DNA of 62,842 nt from Candidatus Cloacimonadota bacterium (lineage in GTDB: Bacteria > Cloacimonadota > Cloacimonadia > Cloacimonadales > Cloacimonadaceae), in the NCBI GenBank assembly GCA_012728875.1, contig JAAYEF010000007.1:1-62842 (forward strand). The letters are read 5' to 3'. Made by a program: the position numbers and the translations under genes. This document shows positions 1 to 8,694 of this stretch, in pieces. Each line of letters begins with the position of its first letter. Within the stretch, counting starts at the first letter, position 1. The notes beneath the pieces were generated by a model. That model was not told the origin of the DNA, searched no databases, and was given only the letters and a program-made list of their open reading frames with translations.

Positions 1-2
1 CG

Positions 3-36
3 GACTGGATTCCTCCCTGCGGTCGGAATGACGCGT
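3..36 (+). repeat. GGATTCC...GGAATGAC dispersed repeat, copy 1
   Basis: The copy begins GACTGGATTCC and ends GGAATGACGCG, with an imperfect inverted core (GGATTCC/GGAATGA). Similar copies occur at 188-213 and, inverted, at 1028-1062. This kind of short palindromic repeat is common in intergenic DNA of many environmental bacteria. Confidence 0.6.
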
Positions 37-115
37 GGGTGCTGGCTTTGGACGTGTTTGCAACGAATTTGCGCGTCACATTGTCACTTTGTCACCTTGT
101 TACTTATCAAATCAA

Positions 116-147
116 ATCTGCGGAATCGGCGTAATCTGCGTGAACCA
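116..147 (+). repeat. Direct repeat, left copy (CTGCGGAATC type)
   Basis: This 32-base segment begins ATCTGCGGAATCGGCG and continues AATCTGCGTGAACCA. A second copy at 1232-1263 differs at only two positions. The two copies nearly bracket the gene-free margin. Confidence 0.7.
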
Positions 148-187
148 AAAGCCGGGAGCTATTGACAGGACTTCATGATACCCCAAG

Positions 188-213
188 GGACTGGATTCCT
201 CACGGAATGACAC
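188..213 (+). repeat. GGATTCC...GGAATGAC dispersed repeat, copy 2
   Basis: A shorter copy in which GGACTGGATTCCTCACGGAA is followed by TGAC. The central part of copy 1 is missing, as expected for a hairpin-forming element that has lost part of its loop. Confidence 0.6.
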
Positions 214-523
214 AACCCCGGCTCTATATTCCTGTATCAGGCCGCTTCCCAATTCCTTAATTTCAATCCTCCTTCTTACCCTCATCATACTGTGCATCTT
301 TTATCAGTTCCATTAAAATCAATCAATTCCCAAGGCGCTTTTTTGGGAAACCTTATCCTAACTGCCTATCAGCAAATCAATTAGCCCATATTATGAGCCT
401 ATCCGCTTTATCAATTAATAAATTCCGCTTTTACGGGAGCCTTTCAAAAGAGCCCAACCGGGCATCTGTGACAGTCTGGACAAAAAGAGAGCCAAGACAC
501 AGGAGTCCAGAACCTTAGCTACC

Positions 524-596
524 CTATATATATCATATATAATATATAAAAATATTGAATTATATAATAATATATATACTATATATGTATATATAC
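524..596. other. Extreme AT-rich TATA tract
   Basis: About 73 bases composed almost only of A and T, built from overlapping TATATA units and self-complementary over much of its length. It stands out sharply from the roughly balanced composition around it. Such tracts melt easily and can be bent. No gene start lies next to it and no origin-type repeats (DnaA boxes) were recognised nearby. Confidence 0.6.
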
Positions 597-1027
597 CAGT
601 ATCTTATGTGTATTTTCTCTTTTTCCATCTCTCCTCTTTTCTAAAAGCGCCGGTATAAGAGAAAATGTTTAATTGATTAAATCATTAACTCCCATCGATG
701 CTGACCATGCAAGTCAAGTTACTGATCATCAAGGACTTATCTTTACAAAAAAGCTGGTTTAAGCCGTTTTTGAGCAAAAAACAGGATGAGAATCGATTGG
801 AAACCGGAGAATTGATAAACCTGAACGCACAGCATTATCAATTTCAATCATTCTATCAGTTCGCAATAGGCTGTTTTCATCCATTCAAGGGCTGAAACCC
901 TGTATCCATCGGGGTTGTAGCTTCATGAACCCATAAATTTTAACAGTTTTCGCAAGTCTTATACCCCCGGCGTCGGGTCATCTCACCACCTCCCAGCCCA
1001 GCCCTTTAGTATGCAAACTCAGACAGA

Positions 1028-1062
1028 CGCGTCATCCCGAACGTACGTGAGGGATCCAGTCC
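1028..1062 (-). repeat. GGATCCCTC...GGGATGAC dispersed repeat, copy 3 (inverted)
   Basis: Read on the minus strand this copy starts GGACTGGATCCCTCACG and ends GGGATGACGC. It is the same repeat as at 3-36 in opposite orientation, with compensating changes in the two arms (GGATCCC with GGGATGA). That pattern suggests the stem is what is conserved. Confidence 0.6.
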
Positions 1063-1137
1063 TCAGCGGTAAAAAGAGCCCTGTCACCATTTCCCAGCCC
1101 TGCGCCTTTAGAAAATAAACCCAGATAAACACCCTAC

Positions 1138-1169
1138 GCTAAAACCCTAAAACGCTAAAACGTTAAAAC
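1138..1169. repeat. Four 8-base tandem units (GCTAAAAC)
   Basis: Four consecutive 8-base units, GCTAAAAC, CCTAAAAC, GCTAAAAC and GTTAAAAC. Function unknown; it is probably a simple-sequence remnant within the repeat-rich margin. Confidence 0.6.
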
Positions 1170-1231
1170 CTTCCCAACTTCAAATCCCTTTTTCATCAAT
1201 CCAATCCTGTGCATCCCTAATCTATCAAAAA

Positions 1232-1263
1232 ATCTGCGGAATCAGCGAAATCTGCGTGAACCA
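1232..1263 (+). repeat. Direct repeat, right copy (CTGCGGAATC type)
   Basis: Second copy of the 116-147 repeat, beginning ATCTGCGGAATCAGCG. It ends 15 bases before the stop codon of the restriction-modification gene at 1278, so the repeat-bounded segment sits directly against that gene. Confidence 0.7.
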
Positions 1264-1277
1264 ATATCCCCGTGAAC

Positions 1278-4200
1278 CTACTCCCCCAAGCCCGTATCCA
1301 AGACCGGATCCACCAGCAGGTCAATCTCTGTTTGCAGCGAAATCGTCTCCTTCAAAGCCGTCGCCATCCGAGAGTAGTGAATCGGGTCTGCCAGGCTTTT
1401 TCCCTTTCGGTCTTTCAGATATTTATGCAAAACCTGATAGCCGCCGATATGATAGTTCCAAAGCTCGGTTGTGATGCCCTCAAAGTATTTGTCATCGTTA
1501 ATCTGCACAGTGCCATTGTGTTCATCAAACCTGATGAACTCAATCGTGTCGTTCGAGCCGCTGCCCTGATATTTGGCGATGGGCTGGCTTAAGCGCGGGC
1601 TTTTCAAAAGGTGAAGCTCCGCCAGTTCTCTTCCCAGCTCCGCAAGTTTTTCAAAAAGCCCAAAGTCGTCGGTGAACGGGATGCGCGGGAAGTCAATCTT
1701 CAGATATTGCGCAAAACGCTCCCGGTATTTCGGGCTGTGCAGGATGGCGTAAACATAGTAAAATAGCTGATGCGGAACAAAGTCCTGCCATTTGGCATGG
1801 AATTGCGCCAAAAGCTCTGGCTCGATATTGAATTCACGCTCTGTGCTGTCGAAAATGTCCTCAGGCTCCTCATCCGGGTAGAGGTAGAGAGGAAAAACAT
1901 AGTTACTTTCTTTAATTGAAACCGAGTGATTTGTTGATAAGTGGTTTGTTATCATCAGGTGTTCCCATAATCCATCACTTTCAACACGTTTAGCCAAGAC
2001 AAATGCTTTATTATCTTTTTGCATATGCTGCATTATTTCATTGCGCGGCATACTATTAAAACCTCTGCTTCTACCGGTGTAGTAAGTGAAGCGAATGTCG
2101 AAGGGACGATAGAAGATGGGGACGATATTTTCATCATTCAAGCCGCTGTCTTTCAAATCGTTTTGGGCAAGATCCACCTTCCAGTCCCGGGAATCTTTGC
2201 CAAGTTTGAATGCTGTTCTTGCAGTTTCCGGGTCCAGAGACGCAAAATGATGAATGGTCTTCTTCACTTTATTTTTCGTATCCTGTATGGTTAGTTTATC
2301 TCGAGCAGTTGCAATGCCCACACTGTTTAGCGGAAATATTTCCGGCAAGCTTGTCCAATTGAGATAATGTTCGTTTCCAGCGGCTTCCGGATGGAAAAGA
2401 TAGAAGGGTGGGCGGGGCTTAATCTTCTGATAGCCATTGGCGTCAAAAGTATTGTTGTCCAGCCAATCATATTTATTTTGGCGCAATCCGAAAAGTTCGT
2501 GGTGGAAAACCTGAGATTGTGTCAGTCCTGCATCACCAGCCGCTTTCGAGGCAGAATCAAGCTTCAGCATCAGGACGATGGCAGTTCCCTGACGGATGTC
2601 GAACACATTCTCATCCATGCCGCCATCCGGCGTCACTTCCTTTTTCAGGCTGTTGCCATGCAGATCCAGCACATAGATTTCGTCGAAGGTTTTCATCAGG
2701 CTTTGGCGCATGCCCCGAAAGGTGGGATTGTCCAAATAGCCGTGATTGGTAATCATGCCCACAATGCCTCTTCCCGCCTTGTGGATTTTCCACTGCGCAA
2801 AGCGGAGAAATTTCACATAGTCGTCCTGCAAGCCTCTGGGATTTCTTTCGTCCAAAATTGCGCCATCGACCTTGTAATAGCTTTGTGCGCCGTCCATATC
2901 CGTCTTGAGCAGCTTTTCCGTCCACTTGTTGGTGTTTTCACTTTCATAACTGTAAGGCGGATTTCCTAAAATCACCAAAATCGGCTCCCGGTGTTTCACT
3001 TCGTTTGCCAGAACGCATTCATCGCTGATATCCCGGGCGATGGGCAGCGAAATCTGCTCCGGCGTGTCCGGCTCCAGGGTGTTGGAAAGATATAATTTAA
3101 AGCGTTCATCATCGGCAAATTCATAGCCTTGTTCCGCCAAAAGATAGCTGATTTTGAGGTGTCCCACGGTGTAGGGCGCCATCATCAGTTCGATGGCATA
3201 AAAGTTTGGCAGGATCTGGCGTTTAATCAGGTTGTGAATGCCGCCATCGCCATATTTGTCGCGGTGTTCCCGGATTGCCAGCCTGATGGCTTCCGCGGGA
3301 AAAGTGAGGGTTCCGGCGGCGGGGTCCAGGATGGTCACGTCCGGGGATGCCAAGCCGTCTTCCTTGTCAAATCGGCTTTTGAGGAGGCTGTGTATGCCGC
3401 GCACGATGTAGCCCACCACGGGTTCCGGTGTGTAGTAAACGCCGCGGCTTTCCCTGAGCTTGGGGTCATATTCGCTGAGGAAGCTTTCATAGAAATGCAC
3501 GATGGGGTCGCTGCCCTTGCCTTCGGTGTAAAAACGATACAAGATCTTTTGGATGTCTGTGTTGAAAAGGATGTCCGCAATGTCGTCAATCAACACCGCC
3601 ATCGCCTGGGGCGGCTCTTCGTAGGAAATGAATTTGAAGATGCTTTTCAGGATGCCCAGGGTGTCGGGGATGTTTTTATAGATCAATTCGCGGTTGAAAT
3701 CTCCTTCGCTGCGGGTGCGGGCGGCAAAGATGCCGTAGGTGAGGGTTTGGGCGTAGAGGTCGGCAAATTGCTGTGGGCTCAGGTTGTTGATCAGCAGTTT
3801 TTTGAAGGATTCATAGAAGTTCAGCAGCACTTTTTTGTCCCGCTTTTCCTCTTCCGCCAGTTCGATGGTGATAATCTCATCTCGCAGAAAACGGGTGCGT
3901 TTGGCAAGCGCGTCGGCAAGGCTTTTGGGGTCTGTGATGGCGGGCAGCGAAAAGCTGAAATAGCGCTCCAACAGATTGGCAAAATCTTCCACCTTCGTGA
4001 GCGGAGGTGTTTTTTGCATCTGGGTGGCGTTGATGGGGCTGGCGATACTTACACCATCCACAAGCTGTCCATGCTGATAGAGCCGGAATTCATAGAAGTT
4101 GGTGAGGATCAGGTTTGGGAAGGTGCTCAGGTAGCGCTTTAGCTGTTCGCTCACTGCGATGGGGTCGAGGTTGTAGGTCTGGGGTTTCTTGGCTTCGATA

Positions 4201-4424
4201 TAGCCTGTAATGTGGGCTTTGCCATCCCAGACACGGAAGTCCGGGTTTCCGGCTTCGGTGGCCTTGGGCAGGATGCCAACTTCGCATTTGCTGATCTGGT
4301 TCAGCTTGGCATAGGCATCGATCATGTCTTTCAAACAGTGATAGAAAGACTCTTCCCGGGCGTCTCCCCGGTTGATGATCTTCTGCAGATCTTTTAGGTA
4401 TGTGACCAGAATATCTTTCAGCAT
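1278..4424 (-). CDS. Single-chain restriction-modification enzyme (type IIG / type ISP-like)
   Basis: A 1048-residue protein carrying nuclease, DNA adenine methyltransferase and probable target-recognition parts in one chain. An N-terminal PD-(D/E)xK nuclease is suggested by Pro-Asp-Phe near residues 61-63 and GYIEAKK near 74-80. The methyltransferase shows the AdoMet motif DPAAGT (about 367-372) and the catalytic motif NPPY (about 488-491), which implies N6-adenine methylation. The C-terminal third resembles the type ISP specificity region. No helicase motifs are visible, unlike full type ISP enzymes of about 1500 residues, so a type IIG mode that cuts without translocation is more likely. 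The ATG at 4424 is chosen because GGGGAG lies just upstream and the longer frame would run into the preceding gene. The pRiA4b-like gene ends 53 bases upstream and probably shares the transcript. Confidence 0.82.
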   Translation of the reverse strand: MLKDILVTYLKDLQKIINRGDAREESFYHCLKDMIDAYAKLNQISKCEVGILPKATEAGNPDFRVWDGKAHITGYIEAKKPQTYNLDPIAVSEQLKRYLSTFPNLILTNFYEFRLYQHGQLVDGVSIASPINATQMQKTPPLTKVEDFANLLERYFSFSLPAITDPKSLADALAKRTRFLRDEIITIELAEEEKRDKKVLLNFYESFKKLLINNLSPQQFADLYAQTLTYGIFAARTRSEGDFNRELIYKNIPDTLGILKSIFKFISYEEPPQAMAVLIDDIADILFNTDIQKILYRFYTEGKGSDPIVHFYESFLSEYDPKLRESRGVYYTPEPVVGYIVRGIHSLLKSRFDKEDGLASPDVTILDPAAGTLTFPAEAIRLAIREHRDKYGDGGIHNLIKRQILPNFYAIELMMAPYTVGHLKISYLLAEQGYEFADDERFKLYLSNTLEPDTPEQISLPIARDISDECVLANEVKHREPILVILGNPPYSYESENTNKWTEKLLKTDMDGAQSYYKVDGAILDERNPRGLQDDYVKFLRFAQWKIHKAGRGIVGMITNHGYLDNPTFRGMRQSLMKTFDEIYVLDLHGNSLKKEVTPDGGMDENVFDIRQGTAIVLMLKLDSASKAAGDAGLTQSQVFHHELFGLRQNKYDWLDNNTFDANGYQKIKPRPPFYLFHPEAAGNEHYLNWTSLPEIFPLNSVGIATARDKLTIQDTKNKVKKTIHHFASLDPETARTAFKLGKDSRDWKVDLAQNDLKDSGLNDENIVPIFYRPFDIRFTYYTGRSRGFNSMPRNEIMQHMQKDNKAFVLAKRVESDGLWEHLMITNHLSTNHSVSIKESNYVFPLYLYPDEEPEDIFDSTEREFNIEPELLAQFHAKWQDFVPHQLFYYVYAILHSPKYRERFAQYLKIDFPRIPFTDDFGLFEKLAELGRELAELHLLKSPRLSQPIAKYQGSGSNDTIEFIRFDEHNGTVQINDDKYFEGITTELWNYHIGGYQVLHKYLKDRKGKSLADPIHYSRMATALKETISLQTEIDLLVDPVLDTGLGE

Positions 4425-4477
4425 CTCAGCTCCCCAATAAGAGTTATTTTCTCCTGAGACAAAGTGGTATAGTTGGG

Positions 4478-5065
4478 TTAAAACACACCATATTTTTCCA
4501 CGATATTCCAGCATGATTCAGGGTCTGAAAACTGGACTTCATTGGGATCAAAATGATTGGGATCAAAATCCTCGCCCATCCATTCCAAAACATCATTATA
4601 ATCAGGGTCTTGGGGATCGCTTAGCACTTCCAATTTGTAGTAGTAACCGCCCAAACCTCCGCTATCTTCGGGAGGGCAAGCCATTTCGCCGGCAAGGCAA
4701 ACGGGATAAACTTGATTGGGAGCCTTGGGCAGTATTTTTTCCAAAACCAGCTTGTGCCACCAGCTATCTCCAAAGTCATACAGATATTCCATGCTGTCTT
4801 TTTCCTTGTTCAGATATTTGCTCACGGGCACTTTGGTGCTGTGTAAACTTCTGGGGTCACTTGAGATGCCAATAACTATGTTTCCGGCATTTTTGATCTG
4901 AAACTCGTGCAGATGGTCGTCTTCCCAGCCCATGGCATCCTGGATGGCAACGTGAAGATCCCAAAAAGTGGCTTTTTCCGGGATTTGAATCCTGCGCCAG
5001 ATGGAAGGCTTGGAGCCTATCAGGCTGATCTTGATCTGATATACGTTTTGAAAGCTCGTTTTCAT
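4478..5065 (-). CDS. Plasmid pRiA4b ORF-3 family protein
   Basis: A 195-residue protein of the pRiA4b ORF-3-like family. Typical elements are SIWRRIQIP near residues 20-28, then DLHVAIQDAMGW and the family-defining YDFGDSWWH segment in the middle. The biochemical function of the family is not settled; members are found on mobile elements and near defence genes. The start at 5065 is where family similarity begins. The open frame extends upstream, but that part looks unlike a protein and runs through intergenic sequence. A TTGACA element at 5120-5125 could be the -35 of this two-gene unit. It lies directly upstream of the restriction-modification gene, so a helper or regulator role is possible but unproven. 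Confidence 0.78.
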   Translation of the reverse strand: MKTSFQNVYQIKISLIGSKPSIWRRIQIPEKATFWDLHVAIQDAMGWEDDHLHEFQIKNAGNIVIGISSDPRSLHSTKVPVSKYLNKEKDSMEYLYDFGDSWWHKLVLEKILPKAPNQVYPVCLAGEMACPPEDSGGLGGYYYKLEVLSDPQDPDYNDVLEWMGEDFDPNHFDPNEVQFSDPESCWNIVEKYGVF

Positions 5066-5310
5066 TGAAGCCTCATGGTTATTTTGATTATGTAACCAGT
5101 TTGGGAAGGCAAGGGAGAATGTCAAGCCCTGATATCGGGACGCGTGACGCGAGGGGCAGCTCTGGATCGTCACCAAAAACTGCAAATAGCATTTTGGGGC
5201 TATTTTGACAGGGCTGAGCCGGGGAGTTTTGATCACCAAAACTGCAAATTTAACCCAAATTATACAGTAGCCGCCCTACCCTAAAACAAGTATTATTTTC
5301 GTGCCCGGGT

Positions 5311-5435
5311 GCCCTCTCCCTTGGCCCGAGCCCGAAGCTTCCTGCATTCCTCCCCGTATGCCTCCCTATTTTTATTCAGGTGGTCTTTGGGTAGTCTATA
5401 GGAGGTATATTGGTTGGGCTCAAGGGCGGGGCTGG
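5311..5435. repeat. Inverted-repeat intergenic element, copy A
   Basis: The left end reads CTCTCCCTTGGCCC and the right end GGTTGGGCTCAAGGGC, which are inverted copies of each other. The inside carries CCTCCCC/CCTCCC-type runs. Related elements lie at 18865-18981, 35299-35420, 50161-50280 and 62594-62690. All are intergenic and about 95-125 bases long with similar ends. No transposase is encoded inside, so a MITE- or REP-like non-autonomous repeat is likely. Confidence 0.55.
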
Positions 5436-5459
5436 CTTGGGCTGAAGAAAAACTTCGGC

Positions 5460-5491
5460 TTGACGGGAATCAATCTTGCAAGAAGATTGGG
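5460..5491 (+). promoter_or_regulatory. Putative promoter of the M28 peptidase gene
   Basis: TTGACG at 5460-5465 is followed after 20 bases by ATTGGG (5486-5491). It fits the recurring TTGACR plus TTG pattern seen upstream of other transcription units in this window. It ends 19 bases before the ATG. Confidence 0.35.
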
Positions 5492-5510
5492 TTAAACCGA
5501 TTTTGAAAAC

Positions 5511-8402
5511 ATGGATAAAAGAATGAAAAAGATCACTTTGGCGGCGCTGGCGCTGTTTTTAGGCTTGGGGCTGTTCGCGAATTTTTATGTGGCAGCCATC
5601 CCTTTGCGTCAGATTGTTTCAAAAAGTCCGGATTTGAGCAGATATGAGGCTTTGCGCAGCTTCTCGGAAAGCGAGGCGGAAATCCTCTACTACGATGCAG
5701 ATTGGGCAATTGCGCTGGTCCCCGCAGATAAGACCGGATTCAGAGCTTGGACGCTCACCGATGTCAAAGCCGGCAAAAAGCTTTATCTGGCAGGGAAAAG
5801 CCCGCTTTTTGATGCTCCCCAAGAGCTGAACGACCTGAAGATACTTCTGGAATTGGAGGCCTCCTATCTGCTGGAAACCGAGCTTGACGAAGTGGACCTG
5901 CGCCTGCTCATCCCCCATCCCTTCAGCAAAATCGAATTGAAAGGGATGGTCTTTACGCCGGAACTGGCGGCGCCGCAGCTCAGTGACAGAAAAAACGACG
6001 TGGTGGATCAGATGGTGGCGTTGGTGAATGCCGCATCGGTGGAAAGCCTGATCCAGGGCCTGCAGGATCACCAAACGCGTTATGCACTGGCGGACAACCG
6101 TTTGCAGGTGGCGGAGTGGATTCGCCAAAAGTATTTGGACTTTGGCCTCACGGATGTGGTTTTGCAGCCCTTTGAATGGCAAAACACCACGCAGTATAAC
6201 GTTATAGCCACCCTGCCCGGCAGCATCTATCCGGATGAATATATCATCGTGGGCGGGCATCACGACTGCATAACCTATAGCAACCCAATGGTTTTCGCGC
6301 CCGGAGCAGACGACAATGCCAGCGGCAGCGCTGCCACCCTGGAGATGGCAAGAGTGATGATGGAAGCCGGATATCAGCCCCATTGCAGCATCCGCTTTGT
6401 GACCTTCGCCGCTGAAGAGTTCGGGCTTTGGGGTTCCAAACACCATTCCGCTCAAACCGAGGAAGCGCGCGAACAGGTGCGGCTGATGATGAATCACGAC
6501 ATGATTGCCAATCAAAACAGCCCCCAGCCCTGGCAGGTGCGCCTGATGCCTTATGACGGCAGCATGGAACACAGCCATCATGCCGCCAGAATCACAAATC
6601 GATATTCCGATCTGACCGCCTATTTTGGCAGCATGAACAGCGGCAGCAGCGACAGTTTTCCCTATTGGACCCACGGCTATAATGTGATCTACTTTTTTGA
6701 AAGCGAATTTTCTCCGGTTTACCATTCCGTCAACGATTTGGTGGCAAACCTGAATCCCCAATACTGCGCCGAGGTGATCAAGGCCTCCGTTGCCTGCGCC
6801 GCCTCGTTTGCAGACATGCCTGCAGCACCATCCTGGCTCACAGCATACGACCGCGGCGACGGCTACTCCATTTTGCTGATGTGGGAAGGCGTTCAGGGCG
6901 ATATTTTTGATCATTACAGGGTTTACCACAGCGCTTTGCTGGAAGATTGGAGCGAAGCCCTGCAGGTGGAACAAAACTCCGCCGTGATCACCGGTTTGGA
7001 GGAAGGAAAAAGCTATAATTTTGCGGTGAGCAGCGTGGACATTTATGGCAATGAAAGCTTTATGGTTCAAACAACTGGAACTCCGTTTTCAGTGCCCTTG
7101 GAACCCACGAATTTCAACGACCAGCCCCGATATGGAGCCATTGAACTGGTTTGGGATAATAACCAAGAGCTGGACCTCGATGGATACAAGCTTTTCCGCT
7201 CCAACGATCCGGAAGAATTGGGAACGCAAATTGGCGGATTGATCAAGGAAAACCGCTTTGTGGATCAAGAGGTGATTGGCTCGCCAAGCTATTATCATTA
7301 CAGCCTTTGCGCGGTTGACCAGCAGGGAAACCAGAGCCCCTATGCCAGCGGCGTGAAAAGCCGCCCCGTGAGCCTGAACCAAGGCATCCTGATCGTGGAT
7401 GAAACCGCCGATATGAGTGGAACCAATCCTTTCCAGCCCACGGACGAAGAGGCGGATGAGTTTTATGGGACCATTGCCGCAAAATTCAAGACCACGGAAC
7501 TGGACTTGAACACCTGGAATGCAGAACTCAGGCTGGCGGATCTCGGTATATATTCCACTCTGCTGTGGCATGGGAACGATCTTTCGGAGATGGACGCACC
7601 CTATTTTGCGCAAGATGTTCTGCGCCAATATGTTGAAGCGGGAGGAAACATCCTGTTCAGCGTTTATATGCCCAGCCTGGCTTTTGGATTGAATTCCGCA
7701 TATCCGGCTCAATTTGAGGAAGATTCCTTCATATTCGACTATATCGGCATTGCCGATGCCGATCACAGCAGCGCAGCCCGCTTCCGGCGCGCCGCTCCCG
7801 AATTTGAGTATTTCCCGCCCCTTGAAGTGGATCCTCAAAAAACCGGCGAAGCCATGAACGGGCATATCCCCAGGGTGGAGGGACTGAGCTCAACTGATGA
7901 TTGCATAACGGTTTACAGCTACGGTTCGGACTATGAGAGCGATACCCCGCAGGGTCGCCTGAACGATATGGCGGTGGGGATTTTGAACCTGAATCACGAC
8001 GGCAAAATCTGCACCCTGAGTTTTCCGCTCTACAATATGCACCAGGATGAGGCTCAAAGGCTGGTGGAATATGTGTTTACAGAGTATTTTGGCGAAAGCC
8101 TGATTGCGGGGGAAAGTGGTGAAACCCCGGTTATCCGCATGGGAAATCCCTTCCCCAATCCCTTCAGCGGCGAAACCCAGATCAGGGTGGAACTTAAAGA
8201 CAATGAAAAACCCGTGAAGGTGGAGGTTTTCAACCTGCGCGGTCAAAAAGTGAAGACCCTGTTTGAAGGAAAGACTCCAAAATCCAAACTGCACAAATGG
8301 GATGGATCGGATGAGGATGGACGCCGCGTTGGCAGTGGAATCTATCTGCTTCGGGCTCAGCAGAATGGGAAAAGCGCCGTGGCAAGGGTGGTGAGGTTTT
8401 AG
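5511..8402 (+). CDS. Secreted M28-family zinc aminopeptidase with C-terminal sorting domain
   Basis: A 963-residue exported peptidase. A hydrophobic signal peptide spans about residues 6-28. The M28 di-zinc site is visible as GGHHD (about 248-252), GADDN (bridging Asp near 267), FAAEE (catalytic and ligand Glu near 302-303) and NHDMI near 335, with a later YHSVND that could supply the last His. Fibronectin-III-like repeats follow, then a C-terminal domain beginning NPFPNPF and ending in a GSGIYLLRA strand. Such FlgD-like/type IX-style domains direct surface attachment or release. The protein probably trims peptides outside the cell, consistent with amino-acid fermentation. A second ATG at 5523 is an equally possible start. 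It is a single-gene unit. Confidence 0.85.
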   Translation: MDKRMKKITLAALALFLGLGLFANFYVAAIPLRQIVSKSPDLSRYEALRSFSESEAEILYYDADWAIALVPADKTGFRAWTLTDVKAGKKLYLAGKSPLFDAPQELNDLKILLELEASYLLETELDEVDLRLLIPHPFSKIELKGMVFTPELAAPQLSDRKNDVVDQMVALVNAASVESLIQGLQDHQTRYALADNRLQVAEWIRQKYLDFGLTDVVLQPFEWQNTTQYNVIATLPGSIYPDEYIIVGGHHDCITYSNPMVFAPGADDNASGSAATLEMARVMMEAGYQPHCSIRFVTFAAEEFGLWGSKHHSAQTEEAREQVRLMMNHDMIANQNSPQPWQVRLMPYDGSMEHSHHAARITNRYSDLTAYFGSMNSGSSDSFPYWTHGYNVIYFFESEFSPVYHSVNDLVANLNPQYCAEVIKASVACAASFADMPAAPSWLTAYDRGDGYSILLMWEGVQGDIFDHYRVYHSALLEDWSEALQVEQNSAVITGLEEGKSYNFAVSSVDIYGNESFMVQTTGTPFSVPLEPTNFNDQPRYGAIELVWDNNQELDLDGYKLFRSNDPEELGTQIGGLIKENRFVDQEVIGSPSYYHYSLCAVDQQGNQSPYASGVKSRPVSLNQGILIVDETADMSGTNPFQPTDEEADEFYGTIAAKFKTTELDLNTWNAELRLADLGIYSTLLWHGNDLSEMDAPYFAQDVLRQYVEAGGNILFSVYMPSLAFGLNSAYPAQFEEDSFIFDYIGIADADHSSAARFRRAAPEFEYFPPLEVDPQKTGEAMNGHIPRVEGLSSTDDCITVYSYGSDYESDTPQGRLNDMAVGILNLNHDGKICTLSFPLYNMHQDEAQRLVEYVFTEYFGESLIAGESGETPVIRMGNPFPNPFSGETQIRVELKDNEKPVKVEVFNLRGQKVKTLFEGKTPKSKLHKWDGSDEDGRRVGSGIYLLRAQQNGKSAVARVVRF

Positions 8403-8485
8403 AGGTTTTTGCCTGTAAACTCTGCGCTTCGGTGCCTGCCTGTTCGGCAGCTTTTGGCTCAAAGGGAAAAAACTTCCGCTGACAT

Positions 8486-8511
8486 CTTATTTGCTCAGGA
8501 TGGCAAATAAG
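8486..8511 (+). terminator. Perfect inverted repeat downstream of the M28 gene
   Basis: CTTATTTGC at 8486-8494 and GCAAATAAG at 8503-8511 form a 9-base perfect stem with an 8-base loop, 84 bases after the stop codon. The stem is AT-rich and no clear T-run follows, so termination is uncertain; an operator for the downstream exporter operon is an alternative. Confidence 0.3.
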
Positions 8512-8694
8512 CATACTTTGTTCACAAGGTAAGACATTTTTCTTGTCTGAAAGAGGGACTTGAAAAACTATGCACCCGGAATCTTGTTTTCATAGAAAAA
8601 ATTTGCAGGGATTGGCTCGTCCACGTGTATCATAATAAATGTGGCAAGCCACCCAATTTTTAAGAAAGATTTTTACCACTTTAAGGAACATGTC

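Larger units (their letters stand above)
1..1277. other. Gene-free, repeat-rich left margin
   Basis: No convincing coding region is visible. The only open frames are short, lack a plausible ribosome binding site and resemble nothing I recognise. The stretch holds three copies of a palindrome-like GGATTCC/GGAATGAC repeat, two copies of a 32-base direct repeat that nearly bracket it, a very AT-rich tract and a small 8-base tandem repeat. It lies just downstream of the restriction-modification gene. This may be degraded mobile or integration-hotspot DNA, but no transposase remnant is visible. Confidence 0.6.
5066..5510. other. Divergent intergenic region
   Basis: 445 bases between the minus-strand restriction-modification unit and the plus-strand M28 peptidase. 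It contains a minus-strand TTGACA (5120-5125), one copy of the inverted-repeat element (5311-5435) and a plus-strand promoter-like site (5460-5491). No coding region is supported. Confidence 0.55.

Noticed and set aside
698-895. 65-codon open frame in the left margin
   Set aside because: No ribosome binding site, no recognisable family and it lies in repeat-rich DNA; likely chance.
3129-4142. Long open frame opposite the restriction-modification gene
   Set aside because: Its protein is low-information and rich in Phe/Val/His from reversed codons; it is a shadow of the real gene.
5619-7070. 483-codon minus-strand frame inside the M28 gene
   Set aside because: Reverse-strand shadow; the M28 motifs on the plus strand are unambiguous.
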